A stretch of 49,072 nucleotides of DNA. Origin: Clostridiales bacterium UBA2432. Its GTDB lineage: Bacteria; Bacillota; Clostridia; Lachnospirales; Vallitaleaceae. Each line of letters starts with the position of its first letter. Position 1 is the first letter of the stretch. Location of the stretch: NCBI GenBank assembly GCA_002342805.1, contig DDQW01000091.1:27774-76845 (forward strand), in the 5' to 3' direction. Positions 9,091 to 17,357 of this stretch are shown here, in pieces. The notes below the pieces were generated by a model, which saw nothing but the letters and a program-made list of their open reading frames with translations, was not told the DNA's origin and did not search any database. The translations under genes and the position numbers were made by a program.

Positions 9091-10329
9091 TTAATTAAAA
9101 GCTGCTTGTTCCATTTGATGCAATTCACTGACATCAATTGATTCGGCACTTATTTTCGCCTCTGCAACCGCTTCTGCTACCGGAACTCCTGTTAATGCTG
9201 ATTCAAGCATTGTTCTATAGACTTGCTCTAGGCTACTCGGTACAATGACAACTTTTGCATTACCTGAATTATAGGCTTGTTGAACCGCGTATCCTGCTGT
9301 ACCTTCTTCATAGACAATATCAACATTTGTGTTGTTCGCCGCTCCTGAATTCCCTTTAACTATAGCTGTAACCGTTTCTTCATCGGTTAACATAAATTCA
9401 ACAAAATCATTAAGCACTTCGTATTTTTCATCAGAAACATTTTTACTGATACCAAAGGTTAACTCTGCGAAGGCATTTGTAATACCCGGAACAGGAAAAG
9501 CATGAAGTTCAGATTCTTCCGGAGCCCAAAATTCCATCCAGCCTGCTCCATAAATAAATGCTGCCGAATCTTGGTACAAAGTATCTTCCGGACTATTTTG
9601 TCCATAGGTTAAATAATCCATGTAGCCTGCGTCGGTCCAGTCAACGACTTGTTGTAAAGCTTGTTCACTAAATACTGCACCATTTTCATCAGTCAAACGT
9701 TCCCCTGCTTGATAAGCTAAGTCGTATAGCATATGGAAAGAATAATCATATCCGATGATTCCATTTGCAGGATCATTATACTTCACACTTTCTGCAAAAA
9801 ATTCATCCCATGTTGATGGAATACTCTCCATCTCCCCAACAATTTTTTTATTTGCATACATAATCATGCTTGTAAATAAAGTCGGAACCACAATTGGTTT
9901 CCCATTATCGCCAAGATACATATCTGTTGTTGTTAGTTGACTCATTGTCTCTTCAGAGAGATTAAGCTCTTTCGAAATTGGACCTAAGGTATCCATATAG
10001 GCTGTGTGGACATAAAAGATATCCGGTCCCCTGCCATTATTGACTTCAAGTGGTAATTTTGTAAAATAGTCCCCCCAGGGTTGCTGTTCAATAACGTAGT
10101 TAAATGTTTTTCCTTCTGCTTCCATTGCTGATTTATAGTTTTCAAACATATTGTAATAAAACGAATATTCAACATCATCGCCTGGAATCCATACCACAAT
10201 TTCTTCTTCTAAGCTATTCGATGCATTTGTATTTTCTTCTGTTTCCGTTGAATTTGTGTCGCTGTTTCCACAGCCTACCATCGATATCATCAAAACAAAA
10301 ATCAATAAACCCGCCAAATATTTTTTCAT
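9091..10329 (-). CDS. Extracellular sugar-binding lipoprotein of the ABC importer
   Basis: A 412-residue solute-binding protein of the SBP family 1 type. The N-terminus is a lipoprotein signal: charged MKK, hydrophobic core, and a lipobox ending MVGC with the modified cysteine at residue 20. A serine/threonine/asparagine/glutamate-rich linker follows. The mature part shows family features such as WGDYFTKLPLEVNNGRGPDIFYV and the FAELTFGISKN segment. It would capture an oligosaccharide outside the membrane and deliver it to the two permeases. It is the first gene of the operon, preceded by AAAGGGAG. The ligand cannot be deduced, but the downstream GH2 and GH65 enzymes point to an oligosaccharide with beta-galactosyl and/or alpha-glucosyl linkages. 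Confidence 0.93.
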   Translation of the reverse strand: MKKYLAGLLIFVLMISMVGCGNSDTNSTETEENTNASNSLEEEIVVWIPGDDVEYSFYYNMFENYKSAMEAEGKTFNYVIEQQPWGDYFTKLPLEVNNGRGPDIFYVHTAYMDTLGPISKELNLSEETMSQLTTTDMYLGDNGKPIVVPTLFTSMIMYANKKIVGEMESIPSTWDEFFAESVKYNDPANGIIGYDYSFHMLYDLAYQAGERLTDENGAVFSEQALQQVVDWTDAGYMDYLTYGQNSPEDTLYQDSAAFIYGAGWMEFWAPEESELHAFPVPGITNAFAELTFGISKNVSDEKYEVLNDFVEFMLTDEETVTAIVKGNSGAANNTNVDIVYEEGTAGYAVQQAYNSGNAKVVIVPSSLEQVYRTMLESALTGVPVAEAVAEAKISAESIDVSELHQMEQAAFN

Positions 10330-10370
10330 AATTTTTTCTCCCTTTTACAGTGGATTAGATTTATAATTGC

Positions 10371-10384
10371 TACATTCGAATGTA
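10371..10384. promoter_or_regulatory. Palindromic operator candidate upstream of the sugar operon
   Basis: TACATTCGAATGTA is a perfect 14-bp palindrome with central CG, lying 42 bases upstream of the binding-protein start. An overlapping smaller palindrome, TGTAAATTACA, follows at 10381-10391. A possible -10 (TATAAA on the minus strand at 10360-10365) sits just downstream. The central-CG symmetry resembles LacI-family operators more than AraC sites, but no LacI gene is in the window. Function is inferred from position only. Confidence 0.5.
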
Positions 10385-10473
10385 AATTACATTTATATAT
10401 TACCATGAAGATTTCATTTTCCACAAAAAAAAAAATGTATAAAACTTATAAAAAATCGACATTTGTTTCTTTT

Positions 10474-11364
10474 CTATAAGTTATATACATCTTCAGATGT
10501 TTGAATTGTCTCTATGAGTTTCTTGAAACTAACCGTTTGATACTTATTTTTATGAAATACAATATGATTATAATTTTTCAGCTCTAGATTATTTACTTTG
10601 ACTTCTCGTAGAATCCCCTTTTCTAATTCTTTTTCAACCTTTAATTTCGGTAATACGCTAATTCCTAAATTATGTTTAACCGCTTGTATAAGAGCCGGAC
10701 TATTGACGCTGGTCCATACAGGATTCACCTTAATATCATGCAATAATAAGGCACTGTCAAAGACATCCCGAATGGCACTGCCTTGCTCTCTAAGCAAGAA
10801 TTTTTCTTTCACTAGTCTCTTAATATCAACACTTTCTTCTTGTGCAAAAGGATGGTTCAAGGAACAAATAACTGAGAGTTCATAAGATGAGAATGGAATT
10901 TTTATCAAGTCATCATTGTATACGACACCTTCGACTAATCCAAGATCAACTTTGTTATCATGAACCATCTTTTCAATATTTCGGGCATTTTCAACAATTA
11001 TTCGCGTCGGCGTTTGCGGACAAAACGTCTCAAATCTAGACAAGGCACCTGGCAAAATAAAGTTAGCAATCGTAATACTTGACCCAATTTTAATCAAGGC
11101 GCTCGTTTCTAATTCTTGCGTGTTTTCTCCTAATTCATCATAGAGTTCAAGAATTTTTTTCACTTTAAGCAAAAATAGCTTTCCGCTTTCATTTAAAAAA
11201 AGTTTTCTTGATATCCGATCAAACAGTTGAATACCTAAGTCATTTTCCAACTCACTTATTGCATTGGAAACAGCCGGCTGTGTAATATATAATTTTTCTG
11301 AAGCTTTGGTAATACTTTCCACTTCACATACGGTCTTAAAAATCCGTAAATGTCTTATTTTCAT
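10474..11364 (-). CDS. LysR family transcriptional regulator
   Basis: A 296-residue regulator. The N-terminal winged helix-turn-helix is clear: MKIRHLRIFKTVCEVESITKASEKL followed by YITQPAVSNAISELE. A substrate-binding domain with two periplasmic-binding-like lobes covers residues ~90-290. It is transcribed divergently from the two chromate-transporter genes, the usual arrangement of a LysR protein and its target, so it probably controls that pair and itself from the 121-bp shared region. The effector is unknown. A run of eleven T residues on the minus strand about 40 bases after the stop may serve as part of its terminator. Confidence 0.92.
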   Translation of the reverse strand: MKIRHLRIFKTVCEVESITKASEKLYITQPAVSNAISELENDLGIQLFDRISRKLFLNESGKLFLLKVKKILELYDELGENTQELETSALIKIGSSITIANFILPGALSRFETFCPQTPTRIIVENARNIEKMVHDNKVDLGLVEGVVYNDDLIKIPFSSYELSVICSLNHPFAQEESVDIKRLVKEKFLLREQGSAIRDVFDSALLLHDIKVNPVWTSVNSPALIQAVKHNLGISVLPKLKVEKELEKGILREVKVNNLELKNYNHIVFHKNKYQTVSFKKLIETIQTSEDVYNL

Positions 11365-11417
11365 ATAATCTCTTCTTTCATAACTATTAAGTGATGCATT
11401 TGATTATATTATATTAT

Positions 11418-11446
11418 TTTACTTATTAACTGTCTATAGTTATACT
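11418..11446 (+). promoter_or_regulatory. Probable promoter of the chrA pair
   Basis: TTTACT (11418-11423) and TATACT (11441-11446) are separated by exactly 17 bases and lie 40 bases upstream of the first chrA start. The -35 is weak (4 of 6), which suits a promoter activated by the divergent LysR protein. Confidence 0.5.
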
Positions 11447-11485
11447 TAAACTAGGTTGAATAAATGACTTGGGAGGATAATAAGC

Positions 11486-12064
11486 ATGGTAAATCGAAAG
11501 ATCACACTCTATTTTTTGCTTTTCAAAATCACCTTCTCAATTAGTGCTTTTACCTTTGGAGGGGGTTATATTGTAATCCCTATGATGCGAAGATATTTTG
11601 TGAAGGAGCATAAGTTCATCAGTGAAAATGAATTGTTAGATATGGCAGCCATTGCACAATCCACACCAGGTGCCATTGCTGTTAACCTAGCTGTATTAGT
11701 GGGATATCGTATCGCCGGAATTCTAGGCGCTATAATAACTTGCATTGGAACTGTATTACCTCCACTTATTATACTATCATTAATCTCTATTTTTTATAAT
11801 GCTTTTCGCAACAATCGTATTATTACCGCTGTATTAAAAGGTATGGAAGCAGGAGTCGCTGCAATTATTGTTGATATTGTTATCGATATGGGAAAAGAAA
11901 TTGTACAAGAGAAGAACTGGATATTGACCCTATTGGCTCCTAGTGCCTTTATAGCCAGCTTTATCTTTAATATAAATGTACTCATCATTATAATTTTCTG
12001 TGCATTGATTAGTTTTTTACAAGCTTTCGTAAAATCTAGAAAAGGAGTTCTTGAAAATGAATAA
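11486..12064 (+). CDS. chrA: Chromate transporter family protein, first half-size subunit
   Basis: A 192-residue membrane protein of the CHR family in its short, single-domain form. The family signature FTFGGGYIVIPMM is near the N-terminus, followed by AIAQSTPGAIAVNLAVLVGYRIAG, the conserved STPGP-like segment. Five or six hydrophobic stretches follow. The start ATG is preceded by GGGAGGA at good spacing. It overlaps the second subunit gene by 8 bases, so the two are made together and probably form a heterodimer equal to one full-length ChrA. Known members export chromate; many homologues in anaerobes have no tested substrate. Confidence 0.9.
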   Translation: MVNRKITLYFLLFKITFSISAFTFGGGYIVIPMMRRYFVKEHKFISENELLDMAAIAQSTPGAIAVNLAVLVGYRIAGILGAIITCIGTVLPPLIILSLISIFYNAFRNNRIITAVLKGMEAGVAAIIVDIVIDMGKEIVQEKNWILTLLAPSAFIASFIFNINVLIIIIFCALISFLQAFVKSRKGVLENE

Positions 12065-12617
12065 TATTGTTTTAAACTTACTCATATCTTTTTTGCAGAT
12101 TGGTTTATTCAGTATTGGAGGTGGGTATGCCATCTTACCCCTGATACAAGCACAGGTGGTTGACTCTCATAATTGGCTTACGCTTCAAGAATATACGGAT
12201 ATTATTACAATTTCACAAATGACTCCGGGACCCTTGGTCGTCAATGCCGCTTCATTTGTTGGTATTCGTATTGCAGGCATCCCCGGGGCCATAGTCGCTA
12301 CATTCGGAAGTATTATCTCCGGTTTCATCTTTTCAATTTCCTTACATGATTTTTTTAAACGCCATGAAAATATTGATAGTATCTCCAATGTTTTAAATGG
12401 TCTACGTTCTAGTGCTCTTGGTCTCATTGCCTCTGCTGCATCAACGATAATCATGATTGCATTTTTAGGAACGTCGACATTCGATTTTAGAAATTCAAAG
12501 ATTAACATTATGGCTATTATTGTATTTTTTATATCTCTTCTCGCATTGAGAAAACTGAAACCAAATCCAATATTGATTATTCTTCTAACCGGGTTTATTG
12601 GTTTGCTTATTTATTAA
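12057..12617 (+). CDS. chrA: Chromate transporter family protein, second half-size subunit
   Basis: A 186-residue CHR-domain membrane protein paralogous to its neighbour, with IGLFSIGGGYAILPLIQ near the N-terminus and ISQMTPGPLVVNAASFVGIRIAG. I chose the ATG at 12057, which has AGGAG at 12043-12047 nine bases upstream. A TTG six bases earlier would be too close to the ribosome site. The gene overlaps the end of the first subunit gene and converges on the DUF1801 gene, with an 11-bp overlap of the 3' ends. Confidence 0.9.
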   Translation: MNNIVLNLLISFLQIGLFSIGGGYAILPLIQAQVVDSHNWLTLQEYTDIITISQMTPGPLVVNAASFVGIRIAGIPGAIVATFGSIISGFIFSISLHDFFKRHENIDSISNVLNGLRSSALGLIASAASTIIMIAFLGTSTFDFRNSKINIMAIIVFFISLLALRKLKPNPILIILLTGFIGLLIY

Positions 12618-13062
12618 AGCTAGCTTCGTATGTCGCTATATACTCATCTACTTTGATTTTTTGACAAAGTTCTTCAATAAGATCGTAAGGAATTTGATCC
12701 ATTTTCTTAAATCGTATACAGCTTTTCCCCATATCTAGTTTGCTAGATACTCTTTTTTTGTATTCTTCTTTAAACCATTCCTCAACTTCAGGCTTTGCAT
12801 AAATCCCCATATGATAAAAGGAAATATAGCTCTTTTGTGACGCGAGACTCATAAATGGTAATGGTTCTCCCGGAGACGCATGGTATCCTTTAGGATATAT
12901 GGACAAAGGAACCACATAAGCTATCATTCCGTAAGCCATTTGTTCTTCAAAACCCTTTGGAAGATTATTGATAATACATTCTCGCAACTTTTTCATCGGT
13001 TCTTTTCGATCATTTGGAAGATCACTTAAATATTCACTTACCGTTTTTGCATCAGAATTCAT
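12607..13062 (-). CDS. DUF1801 family protein
   Basis: A 151-residue soluble protein resembling the DUF1801 family (YdhG/YdeI-like, sometimes called iron-chaperone-like). Recognisable features are PKGFEEQMAYGMIAYVVPL, the PLPFMSLASQKSYISFYHMG segment, and the C-terminal GKSCIRFKKMDQIPYDLI. The start is the ATG at 13062 with GGGAGGTG just upstream; a longer in-frame version would lack a ribosome site. It starts 29 bases after the phosphodiesterase gene and is probably the last gene of the MarR-NmrA-EAL operon. The biochemical role of the family is not established. Confidence 0.85.
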   Translation of the reverse strand: MNSDAKTVSEYLSDLPNDRKEPMKKLRECIINNLPKGFEEQMAYGMIAYVVPLSIYPKGYHASPGEPLPFMSLASQKSYISFYHMGIYAKPEVEEWFKEEYKKRVSSKLDMGKSCIRFKKMDQIPYDLIEELCQKIKVDEYIATYEASFNK

Positions 13063-13091
13063 CTTGCACCTCCCTGCTTTCATTTATTCTA

Positions 13092-14150
13092 TTAAGCTAA
13101 TTGAATAACCGTTACCGGCACTTCTTCCGGTTTACCAAAGAGATATCCTTGCATTAAATCAATCTCCTTTATTTGTAAATATCTATATTCATCCAATGTT
13201 TCAACGCCTTCAGCTAAAATCATTGATCCGACTTTCTTTCCATTTTCAATAAACTTATCTAATAGTCTTTGTTTTTTCTCATCGATATGAATATTACGGA
13301 TGATACTCATATCGATTTTCATATAATCTGGTTTTAGTTTTAAAAGAGCCTCAATATCTGCATATCCACTGCCTATGTCGTCAAGCGCAGTGGAAACGCC
13401 TCGACTCTTATAATAGTCGAGAATAAGATTCAAATGTTCAAAATCAACGACTTTTTCAGATTCAACAACTTCGAAAACAACTTGTTCCGGTGGAATATTT
13501 TCTTCTTCTAAGGCTTTGACTGTACTTTGCAAGCATAATGAAGGTACATATATTGCTGTAGGTACAAAATTAATAAATATTTTCTTGTTGATATTATGTT
13601 TTGATGCTGCACGAATTGATGTTTCCCTACAAATCCTGTCAAGAAAAAACATTAAATCCATATCCTTTGCCCAAGAAAATAATTTCTCAGGGTTCATAAT
13701 GCTTCCATTTTCTAAAACTCCACGACTTAGGGCTTCATATCCATATATTTCACCTGTTTTTCCGTGAATAATTGGTTGGAATAGAGTTTTAATACGCTCT
13801 CCTTCGATAATCGAAACCACTTCACGTCCGTTGTATAACATCGTCCAATCCTTTAAGCTTCTGTAATGCTTTAATGAAGAAAATGACAACATTTCTTCCC
13901 TTTTGAGCGGTAATATCTTGACATCTTTTTGTTCAACCAAATTAAAAACGACGGTATTTAAAAATGATATGTAGTTCTCAAAATTGACTTCGTAAATTAA
14001 ATACCCTTCTTCAAGCACTTCATATGTATATTGATTTTCTTGCAAGGCGCTTTCAAATAACTCGACATGATGGTGCGTCGGAAGATTAACGAAAACATTC
14101 GCTTTAGAAAAGAAAAGTTTAGGTATACTTGTACATCGACTACAACTCAT
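13092..14150 (-). CDS. EAL-domain cyclic-di-GMP phosphodiesterase
   Basis: A 352-residue protein with an EAL domain over residues ~115-350. The catalytic set looks complete: YGYEALSRG (EAL motif), INFVP, FEVVESE, LDDIGSGYADIEAL (DDxG loop), KPDYMKIDMS, LAEGVET and QGYLFGKP. It should hydrolyse cyclic di-GMP to pGpG. The N-terminal ~110 residues have no domain I recognise; they begin with a CxxC pair (Cys3, Cys6). No membrane helix is evident. The ATG at 14150 follows AAAGGAG, and the gene start overlaps the last 11 bases of the NmrA-like gene. Its place in a MarR-controlled operon with an NAD(P)-binding protein suggests second-messenger turnover tied to a chemical or redox signal. Confidence 0.92.
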   Translation of the reverse strand: MSCSRCTSIPKLFFSKANVFVNLPTHHHVELFESALQENQYTYEVLEEGYLIYEVNFENYISFLNTVVFNLVEQKDVKILPLKREEMLSFSSLKHYRSLKDWTMLYNGREVVSIIEGERIKTLFQPIIHGKTGEIYGYEALSRGVLENGSIMNPEKLFSWAKDMDLMFFLDRICRETSIRAASKHNINKKIFINFVPTAIYVPSLCLQSTVKALEEENIPPEQVVFEVVESEKVVDFEHLNLILDYYKSRGVSTALDDIGSGYADIEALLKLKPDYMKIDMSIIRNIHIDEKKQRLLDKFIENGKKVGSMILAEGVETLDEYRYLQIKEIDLMQGYLFGKPEEVPVTVIQLA

Positions 14151-15015
14151 ACATTTCTCCTTTGACAAAACAATTCATATTGTATCTAGCAAATTCCTCA
14201 AATGTTCGCGGTTCTTTTCCTGTCAGTTGTTTAAATTCATTGGTAACCCTTTTTGCTGTGCCCATTCTGGTCATAAAATATAAAGCTACCGTAACATTGA
14301 CATATTTTTTATCCAATCCACGCACATTGATATAATAGTTACGATAGGCTAAAAATCCCGGTTTTGTGTATGTAATTTTCTGCTTTGTAAGACGACTTAA
14401 TATGTCTGCCACTTCATAATAATCAAGTGCTTCTTGTCCCGTTAAGGTATGCGCAGTGTTTTTATATTTATTGGGTTCATGAAGCACCGTCGCTATAGCG
14501 AGCCCAATATCTGCTGCATCAATAAAGCTTACTTTACTTTTTCCGGCCGGAATAAATATTTCATTCTTTTCTTTTATTTCTTTCCCATGAATTCCGGATA
14601 GGTTTTGCATAAAAAATCCAGGTCGTATATGCGAATAAGGAATTCCGGAATTTTCAATAAATTTTTCAATCTTATGATGCGGTGGTACCGGATTTTTCTC
14701 GACACCCATTAAAGAAAGAAAGGTGACTAACTTAATATTATGGTCTTTCATGCACTCAATAAAAGGATATAAATCTTCCGGTTTTCCAAGCTGTGGTGGG
14801 CGCATTAGAAATACACGATCAATTCCTATCAGTGCTTTTTCAAAGGTATCCGGGTCCTTAAAATCCAATAGAACGGTATCAACCTTATCGCCCCACATTT
14901 TCTTAAGTTTTTCCTCATTCGTTCCTGTAGCCACAACTTTTTCATTCATAATTAATAATTCTTCAATAACATGCTTACCCACATTCCCAGATGCTCCGGT
15001 AACAAGAACTTTCAT
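14140..15015 (-). CDS. NmrA-like NAD(P)-binding Rossmann protein
   Basis: A 291-residue atypical short-chain dehydrogenase-like protein of the NmrA/QorB type. The N-terminal dinucleotide-binding motif VLVTGASGNVGKHVIEELL is textbook for GxxGxxG. The later VFLMRPPQLG, SHIRPGFFMQNL and FIDAADIGLAIATVL segments match this family. The active-site Tyr-Lys pair of classical dehydrogenases is not obvious, so it may sense NAD(P)H or reduce quinones. The ATG follows directly on the MarR stop codon (TAA-ATG) with AGAGGAG inside the MarR gene, so they are translationally linked. Confidence 0.88.
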   Translation of the reverse strand: MKVLVTGASGNVGKHVIEELLIMNEKVVATGTNEEKLKKMWGDKVDTVLLDFKDPDTFEKALIGIDRVFLMRPPQLGKPEDLYPFIECMKDHNIKLVTFLSLMGVEKNPVPPHHKIEKFIENSGIPYSHIRPGFFMQNLSGIHGKEIKEKNEIFIPAGKSKVSFIDAADIGLAIATVLHEPNKYKNTAHTLTGQEALDYYEVADILSRLTKQKITYTKPGFLAYRNYYINVRGLDKKYVNVTVALYFMTRMGTAKRVTNEFKQLTGKEPRTFEEFARYNMNCFVKGEMYEL

Positions 15016-15438
15016 TTACACATTCTCCTCTAATATAGAATTTGCCTTTTGCATAAGCTCTATAAATGTTCTAAATTCGTGCTCCCCCATATTTTCTTTA
15101 AGTAATGCAATCGATTTATAATATTCCTCAAAGGTTGATTCTACAAGTTGATTACCGGACTTTGTCATCGTTAATACGTAACTTCTTTGATCAACTTTCG
15201 ATGGCTTCTTGGATAAATATCCTTGATTGACCAACGAATTCACCAAAGAGGTCACCGATGGTTTGCTTATTCTTAAAAATTGGCTAATCATTCGAGGAGT
15301 AACTTCTGTATTTTGTTTTTGGGCGAAAATGAGGACTCCCATTTCACTCGGACGTATGGGTATATTGGGTTTCATATTTACTCTTAACCGACAAAACATA
15401 CCTATGGTGTCCATGCTCTGTATAAGATCTTGTTCCAT
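15016..15438 (-). CDS. MarR family transcriptional regulator
   Basis: A 140-residue winged-helix regulator. The DNA-binding region reads VTPRMISQFLRISKPSVTSL followed by LVNQGYLSKKPSKVDQRSY, the MarR recognition helix and wing. The start is ATG at 15438 with GGAG six bases before it; a TTG at 15450 would overlap the ribosome site. It heads the operon with the NmrA-like, EAL and DUF1801 genes. A perfect 17-bp inverted repeat just downstream of a consensus -10 should be its own operator, so it likely represses the operon until a ligand or oxidant releases it. Confidence 0.92.
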   Translation of the reverse strand: MEQDLIQSMDTIGMFCRLRVNMKPNIPIRPSEMGVLIFAQKQNTEVTPRMISQFLRISKPSVTSLVNSLVNQGYLSKKPSKVDQRSYVLTMTKSGNQLVESTFEEYYKSIALLKENMGEHEFRTFIELMQKANSILEENV

Positions 15439-15460
15439 TACATTCTCCAATCCTTATTGG

Positions 15461-15506
15461 TTAGTTTATCTAACTAAATTTTAAGACTTTCTAATACCTT
15501 TGTCAA
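15461..15506 (-). promoter_or_regulatory. MarR-operon promoter with palindromic operator
   Basis: On the minus strand TTGACA (15501-15506), a 17-base spacer and TAAAAT (15478-15483) form a near-consensus sigma-A promoter. Immediately downstream, TTAGTTTATCTAACTAA (15461-15477) is a perfect 6-5-6 inverted repeat covering the expected transcription start. It ends 22 bases before the marR ATG. A protein bound there would block initiation, as expected for MarR autorepression. Confidence 0.85.
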
Positions 15507-15511
15507 CTTTT

Positions 15512-15540
15512 TTTGCATCTTATCCATAAAATTTGCATCT
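15512..15540 (+). repeat. Pair of 9-bp direct repeats, candidate LytTR binding site
   Basis: TTTGCATCT occurs at 15512-15520 and again at 15532-15540, a period of 20 bp, just upstream of the -35 of the hydrolase/LytTR operon promoter. LytTR proteins bind paired direct repeats about two helical turns apart at this position, so it is the likely activator site for the regulator encoded at 16913. Confidence 0.55.
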
Positions 15541-15553
15541 CACCTTCAATGTA

Positions 15554-15582
15554 TTGAAATTGATAAGGCCAAAACATATACT
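15554..15582 (+). promoter_or_regulatory. Promoter of the hydrolase-LytTR-DUF3021 operon
   Basis: TTGAAA (15554-15559), a 17-base spacer and TATACT (15577-15582) lie 30 bases upstream of the first start codon. Each hexamer matches consensus at 5 of 6 positions. Confidence 0.72.
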
Positions 15583-15612
15583 TTATTTATAAAAAAATTG
15601 GAGGTAATTATC

Positions 15613-16911
15613 ATGGGTATTTTATTATTATTAATTTTATTTGTACTTGAACTATTTTTTTTAACATGGTCATTAAAAACAAGCCGCTATCACAAGGAAG
15701 AAAAAAGTATGATCAGTCTTTCATTACTACTACTTTTTTTACTTCTTTTAAACATGGATTTATTCCAATGGAGTTTTCGTTATATTCCCTTACTTCTTGT
15801 CTTTATTATTCAAGCAATTTCTAGTATAATTTGTTTAATAAGAAAAAAAACAGCACTATACGTATTTAAAAAAGTAGTTTTTCGTTTTACTAAAAATGTA
15901 ATCCTTTTCACCTTTTGCTTACTACCTTTACTGTTTTTTCCTCAATACGAACAAGTCGCCATTACAGGTCCTTTGGAGTTTGATACGGCTAAGTACACTT
16001 GGACAGATAGCAAACGGATCGACCCCTTTTCTCCAAGTCAGGAAAAACGTTCAGTAACTGTCGAATTCTGGTACCCAGAAGATACAGATAACGTTTATCC
16101 TTTAGTTGTTTTTTCACATGGTGCTTTTGGATTTAGTGGAAGTAACTATTCTACGTTTGCCGAACTCGCCTCACACGGATACGTCGTTGCCAGTATTGGT
16201 CATACCGGACATGCTTTTTACACATTAGATAGCAACTCTAAGCTAACTACTGTTGACAGTTCTTTTATTAAAAAAGCTAGTAAAATCAATGCAATCACAA
16301 GTGAAGAATATGATGAAAATATTTATAAAACCACACAAGAATGGATGCATCTTCGTACAGCTGATGAGAATTTCGTTCTCAATATGATGATTGCCTTAAG
16401 TCATCAGCAATCATCCGATCCGCTCTTTTCAATGATTGATATCGATAAAATCGGACTAATTGGCCATTCACTCGGTGGCGCATCATCTGCACAAATTGGA
16501 AGGGATCGAGATGATATTGATGCCGTTATCGTTCTTGACGGAACTATGCTGGGCGAAGAAATTGCATTTGACAATGATTTGCTTGTACTAAACTCAACAC
16601 CTTATCCCGTTCCAATACTCAATATATATGCACAAGACCACTTTGAAAATGCTCAAATGCTAACAAATGACAGCTATAGTAATTTTTATGCTTCAAAAAA
16701 TGCCCTTGAGTCCTACGAAACTGTTTTTCAAAATGCAGGACACCTAAACTTCACAGATTTACCCTTGTTCTCTCCCTTTATTGCTAAAAATCTTGGTATA
16801 GGGAAAATTGATGAACGCTACTGCATCGAACAAATGAATGAAGTCGTGCTTACATTTTTCAACAGTTTCTTAAAAGATCAAGGAAAGCCAAGGATAGAGA
16901 AGGAATACTAA
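15613..16911 (+). CDS. Membrane-anchored alpha/beta hydrolase, PAF-acetylhydrolase-like
   Basis: A 432-residue protein. The first ~120 residues form about four hydrophobic helices. The rest is an alpha/beta hydrolase of the platelet-activating-factor acetylhydrolase / predicted dienelactone hydrolase type. Visible parts are VVFSHGAFGFSGSNYSTFAE (oxyanion region), ASHGYVVASIGHTGHAF, the nucleophile elbow GLIGHSLGGASSAQIG, an aspartate in IVLDGTMLG, and a final histidine in QNAGHLNFTD. The ATG at 15613 follows GGAGGT; a TTG at 15598 would overlap the ribosome site. The catalytic domain probably lies outside the membrane and cleaves an ester, perhaps a lipid. It shares an operon with a LytTR regulator and a DUF3021 protein. 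Confidence 0.85.
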   Translation: MGILLLLILFVLELFFLTWSLKTSRYHKEEKSMISLSLLLLFLLLLNMDLFQWSFRYIPLLLVFIIQAISSIICLIRKKTALYVFKKVVFRFTKNVILFTFCLLPLLFFPQYEQVAITGPLEFDTAKYTWTDSKRIDPFSPSQEKRSVTVEFWYPEDTDNVYPLVVFSHGAFGFSGSNYSTFAELASHGYVVASIGHTGHAFYTLDSNSKLTTVDSSFIKKASKINAITSEEYDENIYKTTQEWMHLRTADENFVLNMMIALSHQQSSDPLFSMIDIDKIGLIGHSLGGASSAQIGRDRDDIDAVIVLDGTMLGEEIAFDNDLLVLNSTPYPVPILNIYAQDHFENAQMLTNDSYSNFYASKNALESYETVFQNAGHLNFTDLPLFSPFIAKNLGIGKIDERYCIEQMNEVVLTFFNSFLKDQGKPRIEKEY

Positions 16912-16912
16912 T

Positions 16913-17356
16913 ATGAATGTACGCATCAACAAAATTAATAACAAAGAAAATGAATGTATCGTCATCGAATGTGTTGAAGTAACTCCGGATATTGAAAGTA
17001 TACGAGCCTATGCTCTGACCAAAGGGACCCATATGTCCGGAAAAATCAATGAAGGTTATTACCAATTTAAGCTCTCTGAAGTTATATACTTTGAGGCTAT
17101 TGATGAACGCGTTTTTGCATATACTAAAAGCCATACTTATGAACTCAAGACACGTTTATACGAAATTGAAAGCGCCTATGAAAATCAGCATTTTGTACGT
17201 TGTTCAAAGTCCTTCATCTTAAATTTAATGATGTTATCACATATCTCTCCCGCACTTAACGGCCGATTCACTGCCCAAATGAAAAACGGTGAAAAAGTTA
17301 TGATCTCTAGGCAATACGTACCAAGAATAAAAGAAATTGTAGTCGGAGGAAAATAG
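16913..17356 (+). CDS. LytTR-domain DNA-binding regulator
   Basis: A 147-residue protein with a LytTR DNA-binding domain over residues ~45-145: LSEVIYFEAIDERVFAYTKS, the FVRCSKSFILNL helix, and GEKVMISRQYVPRIKEIV at the end. There is no receiver domain, so this is the stand-alone LytTR type usually paired with a DUF3021 membrane protein, as here. The start codon lies one base after the hydrolase stop. Such pairs are thought to sense membrane or envelope state, with the membrane protein restraining the regulator; that mechanism is inferred here. Confidence 0.93.
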   Translation: MNVRINKINNKENECIVIECVEVTPDIESIRAYALTKGTHMSGKINEGYYQFKLSEVIYFEAIDERVFAYTKSHTYELKTRLYEIESAYENQHFVRCSKSFILNLMMLSHISPALNGRFTAQMKNGEKVMISRQYVPRIKEIVVGGK

Positions 17357-17357
17357 T

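Noticed and set aside
10428..10438. Run of eleven A residues on the plus strand as a mobile-element or repeat signature
   Set aside because: It is a simple homopolymer, better read as the T-tract after the lysR gene on the minus strand; there are no terminal repeats or transposase nearby.
11486..12617. Frameshifted full-length chrA pseudogene
   Set aside because: Each half has its own start and ribosome site and its own N-terminal CHR signature, as in natural two-gene CHR transporters.
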